Source: Levilactobacillus fuyuanensis
GTDB taxonomy: Bacteria; Bacillota; Bacilli; Lactobacillales; Lactobacillaceae
Assembly: GCF_003946395.1 (NCBI RefSeq)
Contig: NZ_RHNZ01000012.1
Span: 27,782 to 91,781, forward strand
Direction: 5' to 3'
Length of the DNA stretch: 64,000 bases
How positions within the stretch are numbered: position 1 is the stretch's first letter; each line of letters begins with the position of its first letter. The notes under the pieces were generated by a model. The model searched no databases. It saw only the letters and a program-made list of their open reading frames with translations, and was not told the origin of the DNA. Positions 32,906 through 41,821 of the stretch are shown here, piece by piece. Both the position numbers and the translations under genes were made by a program.

Positions 32906-34930
32906 GTGCGTGCGATTTTATCAGGATTACATCATAAAAAGAATTTACAGGAACTCGAGCTTGAACTGATCGATGTGCCAGAGCCATTCGACGATCTCGC
33001 GGTAACGTTCTTGGAAAAACAAACCAAGGCGTCCATCACGATTCCCGTCAGCAAGGTGCTGAGTGCACAGGTCGTGCGGTTACGGCTCAATGCGAATGAT
33101 CTTCAATTTACAGCGGAGGGTCAGAGCGAATTTAGCTGGGAACTCTATCTGAACTTGCAACAGCAGAATACGCGTGGCTTGATTCAGGTTGAAAGTGAAT
33201 ACCTGAGTGACCGTCATCAGTTGACACTGACCAGCTATTACCAGCTGAACAGTGATGCCAACGGGATGGCACTGTTCAATATGCATACGGAACAGGCCGA
33301 AGATGAGTTCACCATTAACGCGATTAACTTACAGGATGACCAACTTCAAGTGATCGGACCTAGCCGCATCAACAACCATGCCATTACGAACCAACGGCTG
33401 GTTCTGAAGAACGTGCAGGCGGATAGCTCAGCAGAGTGGCCAATTACCCAGATGACCTTACACGGGTTATTCACGGGGATTATTCCGCTATCTGATCTCG
33501 CGGCTGACAGTACCCAGCAGCTCTTCATTCGCTCAACGATCGATGGTCAGGACCTGGAACAGCGGGTGGTCTTAGCCAAGTCTTTGGCCGGTCAAGTGAC
33601 ACAAGCCGTGACACCGGGCCATCGTTTGGTCATCATCGACAAGCGGTTTGACAACGGGATTCGGGTGCAGGAAACGGCGGCACCATCCATTCCACAACGT
33701 CTGGCTAACGTGCCAGGCAAGGTGGGCGGCGCCACAAAGCTCCTCTCGATGTTGATGGACAAGGCCAACTTGTTCTACATGCGGCGGCTGTTCAAGCGGG
33801 GGCACCGGCCTTACGAGCAACCAACTTTGATCTTTGAAAGTTTCGGTGGGCGGCAAGTCAGTGATTCACCTTACGCTATCTACCAGCTGTTCAAGCAACT
33901 CTACCCTGGGTTTACCTTCATCTGGTCGATCGACCGGTCACAGAAGAAATTCTGTAAGGAAAATGGGATTCCGTTCATCATTCGGCGGACGTCTAAGTGG
34001 GTGCGGACGCTGGAGAAGTCCAGCTTCTGGATCAGTAACGCCCGCTTCCCATCCTGGGTCAAGAAACCGAACTACGTGACCTACATTCAAACGTGGCACG
34101 GGACGCCGTTAAAGAAATTGGGCTTGGACATTGAAAATGTCTCGATGCCCGGTACCACGACGACCAAGTATCACGCCAACTTCGTTCGAGAAGCCAACCG
34201 GTGGGATGCATTGGTCTCGCCTAACGACTATTCCACACGGATCTTCCGGTCGGCCTTTGGTTTTAACAACCAGATCTTAAAGGTCGGGTATCCACGAAAC
34301 GATGAACTGATCAACAGTACCCGCGAAGACGTGACTGCCTTGAAGCAGGAACTGGGAATTCCGTTGGATAAGAAGGTCGTCCTCTACGCGCCAACCTATC
34401 GGGATAACCAATTTGCCGAGAAGGGGAAGTATACGTTTGAATTACCATTCTCCCTCGACGAGTTTCGTGACCGGTATGGCAAGGATGCCGTGCTGGTTCT
34501 GCGGATGCACTACTTAATCAGTAATGCGTTAGATATCAGCGGATACGAAGGGGTCGTCTTTGACTTCTCTAACCATCCAAACATTTCCGACCTGTACCTG
34601 ATCAGTGACATGTTGATCACCGACTACTCATCCGTCTTCTTTGACTTCGCTTACCTCAAGCGGCCAATCCTGTTCTACCCGTACGATTACCACATGTACA
34701 AGGACGAACTGCGTGGATTCTACCTCGATTACGAGAAGGACCTGCCAGGTGAGATTGCCCACAACGAGTCGCAATTATTGACGATGATCGGCGATAAGCT
34801 GAAGACACCAGATATGAGCGATAATCAGAAGTTTATGGACTTCTACCAACGTTTCTGTTCGATCGACGATGGGTTAAGTTCCCTGAAGATCGTCAACTAC
34901 GTGGTCCAACAGATTGAAAAGCACGGGTAA
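32906..34930 (+). CDS. tagF: CDP-glycerol:poly(glycerophosphate) glycerophosphotransferase
   Basis: Membrane-associated polymerase adding glycerol phosphate units to the wall teichoic acid chain. 674 residues: an N-terminal beta-rich region of about 290 residues, then the glyphos-transferase domain from about 305 (RPYEQPTLIFESFGGRQVSDSP). Signature elements: QTWHGTPLKKLGLD (with the catalytic His), KVGYPRNDEL, VLYAPTYRD, RMHYL and ITDYSSVFFDFAYLKRPILFYPYD. The GTG start has AAGGAG 10 bases upstream. Probably co-transcribed with the 294-residue gene. Confidence 0.93.
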   Translation: MRAILSGLHHKKNLQELELELIDVPEPFDDLAVTFLEKQTKASITIPVSKVLSAQVVRLRLNANDLQFTAEGQSEFSWELYLNLQQQNTRGLIQVESEYLSDRHQLTLTSYYQLNSDANGMALFNMHTEQAEDEFTINAINLQDDQLQVIGPSRINNHAITNQRLVLKNVQADSSAEWPITQMTLHGLFTGIIPLSDLAADSTQQLFIRSTIDGQDLEQRVVLAKSLAGQVTQAVTPGHRLVIIDKRFDNGIRVQETAAPSIPQRLANVPGKVGGATKLLSMLMDKANLFYMRRLFKRGHRPYEQPTLIFESFGGRQVSDSPYAIYQLFKQLYPGFTFIWSIDRSQKKFCKENGIPFIIRRTSKWVRTLEKSSFWISNARFPSWVKKPNYVTYIQTWHGTPLKKLGLDIENVSMPGTTTTKYHANFVREANRWDALVSPNDYSTRIFRSAFGFNNQILKVGYPRNDELINSTREDVTALKQELGIPLDKKVVLYAPTYRDNQFAEKGKYTFELPFSLDEFRDRYGKDAVLVLRMHYLISNALDISGYEGVVFDFSNHPNISDLYLISDMLITDYSSVFFDFAYLKRPILFYPYDYHMYKDELRGFYLDYEKDLPGEIAHNESQLLTMIGDKLKTPDMSDNQKFMDFYQRFCSIDDGLSSLKIVNYVVQQIEKHG

Positions 34931-34960
34931 CCCGTGTCGCTAAATTTAAATTTACGAATA

Positions 34961-34993
34961 AGAAAAGCGGAGCCGTTTGGGCTTCGCTTTTCT
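34961..34993. terminator. Terminator after tagF, bidirectional
   Basis: AGAAAAGCG (34961-34969) plus AGCC pairs with GGCT and CGCTTTTCT (34980-34993); it separates convergent genes. Confidence 0.8.
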
Positions 34994-35036
34994 GTCAAAA
35001 TAGATGTTGTTTTCGCAACCAAAGACGTCGCGCTGA

Positions 35037-35591
35037 CTACTTGTGGAATGTCGTAGCCTGCTGGTAGGCGTGATTACTGAGCTGTGTGGCCGTACGACTG
35101 GGCTGAACGGTTTCTTGGAAGTAATGATCCAAAATCAAGCGGTAATTGTGCTTGACCAGTGTCAAGTCGGGTCGTTTCTGCGTAGTTAGCTGTGCTTGTG
35201 CGGCTTTCGCTAACCGCAGGGAAGTGGCCCCCTGACCCGTGTGTTTGACGAGGTAGGTCACATTCTTGCTGGCCTTCTTGTCGCGGGGCGTGACCGGCTG
35301 GTTGGCGGCGTGACTGCTGGCCAGTGAGGTGTTCATGTTGGCCGTCAGACTGACGATCTCGTAATACTGGTCTTTCTTGACCCGGACGTGATCGTAAGTC
35401 TTGAATAGCAGGACGTTGAGCAGTAACGCGATGATGACCAGACCAGCGCCACTAAATATAATGGTCATGGCCGGTCGCAGTCCGCGCCGACGGTGTTTAG
35501 CGATGAATAACCCAATCAGACCACCCACGGCAATCAGGGCGCCCAGACTAAAAACTATTTCGATGATGATGGCTTCGGTACTCGCCGACAT
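35037..35591 (-). CDS. Two-segment membrane protein of unknown function
   Basis: 184 residues with two membrane segments (about 5-28 and 42-63), a basic loop KHRRRGLRP between them, and an extracellular or cytosolic tail of about 110 residues rich in Ala, Thr and Gln. No family recognised. It is monocistronic, convergent with tagF. The start has no strong ribosome binding site in view (GGGTGAAA about 10 bases upstream). Confidence 0.62.
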   Translation of the reverse strand: MSASTEAIIIEIVFSLGALIAVGGLIGLFIAKHRRRGLRPAMTIIFSGAGLVIIALLLNVLLFKTYDHVRVKKDQYYEIVSLTANMNTSLASSHAANQPVTPRDKKASKNVTYLVKHTGQGATSLRLAKAAQAQLTTQKRPDLTLVKHNYRLILDHYFQETVQPSRTATQLSNHAYQQATTFHK

Positions 35592-35767
35592 ATTTTCACC
35601 CGTTTCTCAATGCATTCATTCCTTAATGATACCACGAAAGAACCGGGATGCGGGGCAAAAAGGGACCTAGGCCGTGAATTGTAACGTTAAATGTGTTAAA
35701 ATCAAGAGCTGTGTAATCAAAAGATAACGACTACTTAAAATAAGAAATTTTGTGAGGACTAAACAAT

Positions 35768-37345
35768 ATGAGTGAAATTAAATTAGCATCTGCGGTGGAC
35801 AAGCGCCGAACGTTTGCCATCATCTCTCACCCTGATGCCGGGAAGACGACGATTACCGAACAACTCTTGCTGTTCGGGGGCGTTGTGCGTGAAGCCGGAA
35901 CGGTCAAGGCCAAGAAGAGTGGTAACTTTGCCAAGTCCGACTGGATGGAAATTGAACAGAAGCGTGGGATCTCCGTCACGAGTTCTGTGATGCAGTTCGA
36001 CTACCAAGGCAAGCGGATTAACATCTTGGATACCCCAGGACATGAGGATTTCTCCGAAGATACTTACCGGACTTTGATGGCTGTGGACTCCGCCGTCATG
36101 GTTATTGACTCCGCTAAAGGGATCGAACCCCAGACTAAGAAGCTGTTCCAAATCTGTAAGATGCGGGGCATTCCGATCTTTACCTTCATGAATAAGTTGG
36201 ACCGAGATGGCCGGGACCCGATGGACCTAATCGCCGAATTGGAAGACGTGTTGGGTATCGAAGGTTACCCAATGAACTGGCCAATCGGGATGGGGAAGGA
36301 ATTGAAGGGCCTGTACGACCGCTATCACCAACGGGTCGAATTATTCCGGCCTAAGGATGCGAGTCAACCCTACCTGCCATTGAACGACGATGGCGAACTG
36401 GTTGAACACAATGACTTGGAAGACGATGGCTGGTATCAGGATGCCCGCGACAACATGGAGCTGATCGGTGAAGCCGGGAATCAATTCGACCAAGCTAAGA
36501 TCGCCAGTGGGGACCAAACGCCGGTCTTCTTCGGCTCTGCGTTGGCTAACTTTGGGGTCAAGACGTTCCTGGAAACCTATCTGGAATACGCCCCAGAACC
36601 AGCGACACACCATACGCAAGAGGATAACGATATCAAGCCAACCGATCCTGAATTCTCTGGGTTCGTCTTCAAGATTCAAGCCAACATGAATCCGAAGCAC
36701 CGGGACCGGATCGCCTTTGTGCGGGTCTGCTCCGGTGAGTTCGACCGCGGTATGGACGTCACACAGGAACGGACGGGCAAGAAGCTCCGGCTGTCCAACG
36801 TGACGGAGTTCATGGCCGACACGCGTGAAAACGTTGAAAAGGCTGTGGCGGGTGACATTATCGGACTCTACGATACCGGGAACTTCCAGATCGGGGATAC
36901 CATTTATACCGGGAAGCAGGCCGTAAAGTTTGAGAAGTTACCACAATTTACGCCAGAACTGTTCGTCCGGGTCGCTGCCAAGAACGTCATGAAGCAGAAG
37001 TCCTTCCACAAGGGAATCAATCAGCTGGTGCAAGAGGGGGCCGTGCAACTCTACACGTCCTACTCGACCGGCGATTACATCCTGGGTGCCGTGGGACAAC
37101 TGCAGTTTGAAGTCTTTCAGTTCCGGATGCAAAACGAATACAATTCAGAAGTGATCATGGAACCAATGGGTAAGAAGACGGCCCGGTGGATTGATCCCGA
37201 CCAACTCGACGAACGGATGTCATCATCCCGAAATCTGTTGGTCAAGGACAATCATGGCGATCCGCTGTTCTTGTTTGAAAATCATTTCGCAGAACGTTGG
37301 TTCAAGGACAAGTATCCTGATGTTGAATTGACGTCAAAACTATAA
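35768..37345 (+). CDS. prfC: Peptide chain release factor 3
   Basis: GTPase that recycles class I release factors from the ribosome; cytosolic. 525 residues, normal for RF3. G motifs: HPDAGKTT (residues 21-28), [16 protein letters not shown], and [12 protein letters not shown]3-specific text includes [22 protein letters not shown] and the C-terminal [14 protein letters not shown] start with GTGAGGA about 10 bases upstream. A family A repeat (A5) follows 15-20 bases after the stop, in the probable 3' untranslated region. Confidence 0.96.
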   Translation: MSEIKLASAVDKRRTFAIISHPDAGKTTITEQLLLFGGVVREAGTVKAKKSGNFAKSDWMEIEQKRGISVTSSVMQFDYQGKRINILDTPGHEDFSEDTYRTLMAVDSAVMVIDSAKGIEPQTKKLFQICKMRGIPIFTFMNKLDRDGRDPMDLIAELEDVLGIEGYPMNWPIGMGKELKGLYDRYHQRVELFRPKDASQPYLPLNDDGELVEHNDLEDDGWYQDARDNMELIGEAGNQFDQAKIASGDQTPVFFGSALANFGVKTFLETYLEYAPEPATHHTQEDNDIKPTDPEFSGFVFKIQANMNPKHRDRIAFVRVCSGEFDRGMDVTQERTGKKLRLSNVTEFMADTRENVEKAVAGDIIGLYDTGNFQIGDTIYTGKQAVKFEKLPQFTPELFVRVAAKNVMKQKSFHKGINQLVQEGAVQLYTSYSTGDYILGAVGQLQFEVFQFRMQNEYNSEVIMEPMGKKTARWIDPDQLDERMSSSRNLLVKDNHGDPLFLFENHFAERWFKDKYPDVELTSKL

Positions 37346-37360
37346 ACACCAATGGAGAGT

Positions 37361-37480
37361 GGAACAAAAGGCAGTTAGCTGGCGAGCATTAAGGTTGCTA
37401 ACCGAATAATCCCGAGCTTAGATTGTTTGGTTAGGTGTTTTAAGCGGAACCAGCTGCCTTTTGGCGCACGTTTCGACCAT
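37361..37480 (+). repeat. Family A structured repeat, copy A5
   Basis: AAAAGGC (37366-37372) with GCCTTTT (37456-37462); AGTT bulge; AGCTGG (37377-37382) with CCAGCT (37450-37455); CTAACC (37398-37403) with GGTTAG (37429-37434); and a short AATC/GATT apical stem. Each stem differs from A1 and A2 but still pairs. The tail GCGCACGTTTCGACCATG matches the other copies. Confidence 0.8.
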
Positions 37481-37500
37481 GTAAGATTGGATAGCAAAGG

Positions 37501-37532
37501 AGTCTGGGATTTTGTCCTAGACTCTTTTTTTT
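37501..37532 (+). terminator. Terminator after prfC and repeat A5
   Basis: AGTCTGGGA (37501-37509) with TCCTAGACT (37515-37523), then eight T. Confidence 0.88.
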
Positions 37533-37772
37533 GCAGATAATTAATTCGGTGGGTTTACTTAACGAGCGTAATTGCGGTGAAGGGTAACCGTTGCTGGCCT
37601 ACAATAAATGTGTCACCAGATTTGGACAGTAAATCTGATGAGAAAAAGCCCGATTATCACACGAAACTTTAAGCGGGCTGTTACTAAATTTACAGGGGAT
37701 TATATTGTCGCTCATATAAACTAATAAAAGCGCCTTCAATTGGGTAGTTTAAAAAATTTGGGGAGAAATATA

Positions 37773-39263
37773 ATGGCTGAAAATAGCAATAAAATAACCT
37801 TAATGGCATTAGTCATGATGATTTTCACCACCGTGTTTGGCTTTGCCAACAGTACGGTGGCTTACTTCTTAATGGGGTATTCATCAATTCTATTTTACTT
37901 AGCGGCAGCGGTCCTGTTCTTTATTCCGTTTGCCTTAATGATGGCGGAGTATGGTGCCGCTATCAAATCCGATGAAGGGAGTGGGATGTACCAGTGGATG
38001 GAAGTCAGCGTGAATCCCCAGTTCGCGTTTATCGGGACTTTCATGTGGTTCGCGTCCTACATTATCTGGTTGGTCTCAACCTCAGCTAAGGTTTGGATTC
38101 CCTTTACCACACTGTTCTTCGGGTCTGATCAGACGCAGAAGTTTGCCTTCGCAGGGTTGAACGCCACTCAGGTGATTGGAATCTTATCCTGTCTGTGGAT
38201 GATTCTGGTGACCTATGTCTCTATCAAAGGGGTCAAGGGAATCGTGCGGATCACCAGTCTTGGTGGGATTGCCGTCATGAGTCTGAACGCTATCTTACTG
38301 GTCGTGTCCGGCGTCGTCTTGGCACTGCGGCACGGTCACATGGCCCAACCGCTACAACATTTCATGAACTCACCTCATCCTAATTACCAACAACCGATGG
38401 GCATCATGAGTTTCGCTGTGTTTGCCATCTTCGCTTACGGGGGCTTGGAAGTTCTCGGGGGGATGGTCGACAAGACTAAGAATCCAGAAAAGACGTTCCC
38501 GAAGGCCATCGTCATCTCGGCCATCGTCATCACGTTGGGTTACGCTATCGGAATTCTCTGTTGGGGGATCAGTACGAACTGGAACGCCGTCTTATCCGAC
38601 CCATCAACCAATATGGGGAACATTAGTTATGTGATGATGCGGAACTTGGGTGACGTGTTGGGTGAATCATTGGGTTTGAGCGCGGCAACGAGTACCACGA
38701 TTGGCTTGTGGTTTGCGCGGTACACGGGGCTGGGGATGTTCCTGGCATACTCCGGGGCCTTCTTCACGCTGACGTATTCACCACTCAAGACGTTGATTCT
38801 CGGGACGCCAAAGTCTATGTGGCCAAAGAAGTTTACGGAATTAAACGACAACGACATGCCAAGCTACGCCATGAAATTACAATGCACGGTCGTTATCATT
38901 ATTATTCTGCTGGCATCCTTTGCGTCAACGGATGCCTCGGCCTTCTACAACATCTTAACGTTGATGGCCAACGTCTCCATGACGCTGCCGTACCTGTTCT
39001 TGGTCTACGCTTTTCCTAAGTTCAAACGGAATCGCGATATTCAAAAGCCATTTGAAGTCTACAAGTCACCAGCTTGGACAACGGTTATTAGCTGGGTCGT
39101 CTTCATCGTCGTGTTGGGGGCCAACACCTTTACGTTGATCCAACCCGTTTTGGAGAACGACGACATTCAAAGTACGATCTGGATGCTTGTGGGACCAATC
39201 TTGTTCGGCCTGTTAGGGGTTATTTGGTACCACGTCCGTCAACGAAAAGCCACGCAAGACTAG
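37773..39263 (+). CDS. yjeM: YjeM-type amino acid permease (glutamate/GABA antiporter family)
   Basis: APC-superfamily permease of 496 residues with about 12 membrane segments. The N-terminal LMALVMMIFTTVFGFANST, FFIPFALMMAEYGAA and FIGTFMWFASYIIWLVSTSAK match YjeM, the inner-membrane permease of the glutamate/GABA antiporter group. Substrate is not established for YjeM. ATG 37773 is chosen because GGGGAG lies 7 bases upstream; the frame opens 33 bases earlier without a site. A hairpin AGCCCG/CGGGCT lies at about 37646-37679 in its leader region. Terminator at 39331-39360. Confidence 0.85.
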   Translation: MAENSNKITLMALVMMIFTTVFGFANSTVAYFLMGYSSILFYLAAAVLFFIPFALMMAEYGAAIKSDEGSGMYQWMEVSVNPQFAFIGTFMWFASYIIWLVSTSAKVWIPFTTLFFGSDQTQKFAFAGLNATQVIGILSCLWMILVTYVSIKGVKGIVRITSLGGIAVMSLNAILLVVSGVVLALRHGHMAQPLQHFMNSPHPNYQQPMGIMSFAVFAIFAYGGLEVLGGMVDKTKNPEKTFPKAIVISAIVITLGYAIGILCWGISTNWNAVLSDPSTNMGNISYVMMRNLGDVLGESLGLSAATSTTIGLWFARYTGLGMFLAYSGAFFTLTYSPLKTLILGTPKSMWPKKFTELNDNDMPSYAMKLQCTVVIIIILLASFASTDASAFYNILTLMANVSMTLPYLFLVYAFPKFKRNRDIQKPFEVYKSPAWTTVISWVVFIVVLGANTFTLIQPVLENDDIQSTIWMLVGPILFGLLGVIWYHVRQRKATQD

Positions 39264-39330
39264 GATAAGGCGTTGTTGCCCGGTAACCTAATGTCTGATG
39301 AGTTACGAAACATCTAAATAAATGAGTAGA

Positions 39331-39360
39331 GAGTCTGGGATAAACCCAGGCTCTTTTTTT
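39331..39360 (+). terminator. Terminator of yjeM
   Basis: GAGTCTGGG (39331-39339) with CCCAGGCTC (39345-39353), one G-T pair, then seven T. Confidence 0.88.
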
Positions 39361-39611
39361 AGACCGTTTTATATGGTTGAAACGTGTGCCCAAAAGCAGC
39401 CGGTTCCACTCTCATTTGTTATGCAGCCAGCACAGAACTGTCGGGTAAAATAGCGTCGCCAGGTCTTATTCAATTTTCGAATTAATTCCGTGATATTTTG
39501 ACCCATCGCCCAACAAAAGATGAAGGCGTGATATCCTTTAAGCGAGGAAATATAGAGTTGTTTAGTCGATTGAGGCCCAACACCGTTTGGGGGCGGAGAG
39601 GAGCGGTAACA
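39361..39611. other. Upstream region of the WxL protein gene
   Basis: The frame of the next gene is open through 39498-39611, but no start there has a ribosome binding site. A promoter cannot be placed with confidence; no repeat is seen. Confidence 0.35.
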
Positions 39612-41732
39612 ATGAAGTTGAAGACTTGGTTAGGCATGGTGTTCGGTCTAGGAGCCGTTGTTCTGGGGGGCGGCGTGGCCCAGGCCGATACCGATTATGA
39701 TAATGCCTTGAAGTCAGCGCCACAGGGGATCTCACTGGAGAATATTTTTACGCCGGGAACGACCAGTAATAATCAGGCGGCAGTGGTGGACACCAGTACT
39801 ACCGGGACGCAGGCGGCTAAGGTCAATAATGGCAAGAAGCAATTCGGAGCCTTGTGGTCGACTACCGATAACAGTTTTGATTTGACAAAGAATGAAACCG
39901 CTTCAATGTGGCTGTACTTGGGGAATACCGGTAAGAAGGCCGCCGATGGGATGGCCTTGGTTTTCCAGAATGACGATGCTGGCCTGGCAGCGAGCCCAAC
40001 ATTTGGTAAAACGATTTCTGGCGAAACACTGGGCGTCTGGGGTGTCGATACCGATAAGAAGCAGAGCACTGCGGATAAATTAGCGGCCAGCGCGATTCAG
40101 AACAGTTGGGCGTTGGAGTTTGATACGCATTTAAACACGTCCAGCAACTACTCAAATGCTGGGGATGCCGATTCCTTTGATGGTAAGCTAAAGGGACCGC
40201 ACTTGGCGCATAACTATCCGGGCGAAGTTAGCACGTATCAGATGGTCAAGACGTCACAGCTTCTACCACTGCCAGCCTCGGGATACTATGCGACGCAAAC
40301 CCATGAGGGTACGATCACTGGCGACTACACGTTACTGTCAAACGGTGCGTGGCATCATTTGACGCTAGACTGGGACGCAACAACGAAGCAAATGACCTAT
40401 ACCTTTAACGACAAGGATCCTGTGACGGGTAATGATCAGGCGGGAATCAGCGAGACAGCTGACCTAGATCTCAAGAAGATTGATCCCGATAATTCTGGGG
40501 AAATCCGTTGGGGCTTCACTGGTGCGACCGGTGACAGTTACGAAAACAATTTAGTTGTGATGGAAAAGATTCCCGGACTGGTGAATGCCAAGGCCCACGC
40601 AACGCTGACGGACCTGCAAACCAATCAGACGATCGGCGATGGTGACGTGCTGAAGGGGACCCACAAGTTCCGGCTGGACTATCAACTGGATTATCGTGAT
40701 GGGAAGCAATCCTGGAAAGATGTAGCGGCTAAGGTGCAACTTCCCACGTCTCTGAATTATGACCAGACGGCCACGATTCGTTATCAAAATGGCAAGACGG
40801 CTAACGTGAGTTTGGCAGGAATGACCGATAACCAGGCGGCCTTTACGTTAGGTGAGGCGTTGTCAGCGGATAATTCCACTGCCACGATTTCCTTTACAGG
40901 AACGGTAGCAGACGTCAAGGGACCAGTGACCGTGGATGCCAGTGCCAGTAGTTTTACGGCGGTCAACGGGGTCGTGACGACCGATACGTCCGTCTTCACG
41001 GTGAACCCAACGCTTGAATTGAATCTCTTTTCGCTGTCTGGGAGTAGTGTGCAGATTGAACCTGGGGAGAGTGCAACCTTTAAGGGCCTGGTTGTAATTC
41101 CAGAAGGTGTCGATCTGAATAACACGGATATGACGGTTCATCCCACGATTAATGGTACGGCACAGTCTGACTTTAAGATGCCTGCCGGGGATGACAACAG
41201 TAGTGGTCGATTCAACTACACGGTTGCGGCCAATCAGCTGAAGTCTGGGACGAATACGTTGAAGCTCAGTGTGGAGGATCCCTATGGTAACGTCTCGAAT
41301 ACGGTGACCTATACGATTACGGTGCCGGGACAATTACTCTTCCAACAGGTCTCCAGCAAGAGTAGTTTTGAAGCAACGACTCTGACCGGTACTAGTCAAA
41401 AAATCAAGCGGACCAAGGATTGGCAAGTTGAAATTCTAGATACCCGTGAGGCCGGTGCCGAGTGGTCGCTCCAAGTGGCGGGCACGAAATTTACCACGGC
41501 AGCTGGTCAAGAGTTGGCGGGTAGTCTTTACTACTATGATAGTGATCAAAAGATTCCAGTGACCGGTACGCCGATGACCGTGATGAGTGGGACATCCAGT
41601 GATAAGGACGACGTGACGGATGTTGTCGGTGGCTGGGACGATGAAGCTGGGTTGGTCTTAGAAATCGATGGTGGTGCGGTTCAAGGCGAGTACTCGGCCA
41701 ACATTACCTGGACGCTAAACAACGTTCCCTGA
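39612..41732 (+). CDS. Secreted WxL-domain protein with L-type lectin domain
   Basis: 706 residues. Signal peptide 1-25 (MKLKTWLGMVFGLGAVVLGG, cleavage after AQA). Residues about 30-330 resemble a bacterial L-type lectin (SWALEFDTHLNTSSN, GAWHHLTLDWDATTKQMTY). About 340-590 contain beta-sandwich repeats. The C terminus is a WxL domain with both Trp-x-Leu motifs: WSLQV near residue 620 and WTL seven residues from the end. WxL domains bind peptidoglycan non-covalently (known in enterococci and lactobacilli). No DUF916 partner or second WxL gene is adjacent, so it is an orphan. ATG with GGAGAGGAG 8 bases upstream. Confidence 0.85.
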   Translation: MKLKTWLGMVFGLGAVVLGGGVAQADTDYDNALKSAPQGISLENIFTPGTTSNNQAAVVDTSTTGTQAAKVNNGKKQFGALWSTTDNSFDLTKNETASMWLYLGNTGKKAADGMALVFQNDDAGLAASPTFGKTISGETLGVWGVDTDKKQSTADKLAASAIQNSWALEFDTHLNTSSNYSNAGDADSFDGKLKGPHLAHNYPGEVSTYQMVKTSQLLPLPASGYYATQTHEGTITGDYTLLSNGAWHHLTLDWDATTKQMTYTFNDKDPVTGNDQAGISETADLDLKKIDPDNSGEIRWGFTGATGDSYENNLVVMEKIPGLVNAKAHATLTDLQTNQTIGDGDVLKGTHKFRLDYQLDYRDGKQSWKDVAAKVQLPTSLNYDQTATIRYQNGKTANVSLAGMTDNQAAFTLGEALSADNSTATISFTGTVADVKGPVTVDASASSFTAVNGVVTTDTSVFTVNPTLELNLFSLSGSSVQIEPGESATFKGLVVIPEGVDLNNTDMTVHPTINGTAQSDFKMPAGDDNSSGRFNYTVAANQLKSGTNTLKLSVEDPYGNVSNTVTYTITVPGQLLFQQVSSKSSFEATTLTGTSQKIKRTKDWQVEILDTREAGAEWSLQVAGTKFTTAAGQELAGSLYYYDSDQKIPVTGTPMTVMSGTSSDKDDVTDVVGGWDDEAGLVLEIDGGAVQGEYSANITWTLNNVP

Positions 41733-41757
41733 CTAGGGCAAACGCCAACGTATACCT

Positions 41758-41800
41758 AAAAATCACCCGCGAGGACTAGGCTCGTGGGTGATTTGTTTTG
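41758..41800. terminator. Bidirectional terminator between WxL and nox genes
   Basis: AATCACCC (41761-41768) with CGAG and CTCG, GGGTGATT (41785-41792), flanked by A and T tracts. Confidence 0.8.
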
Positions 41801-41821
41801 GCTTTATTTAGAGATGAATAC

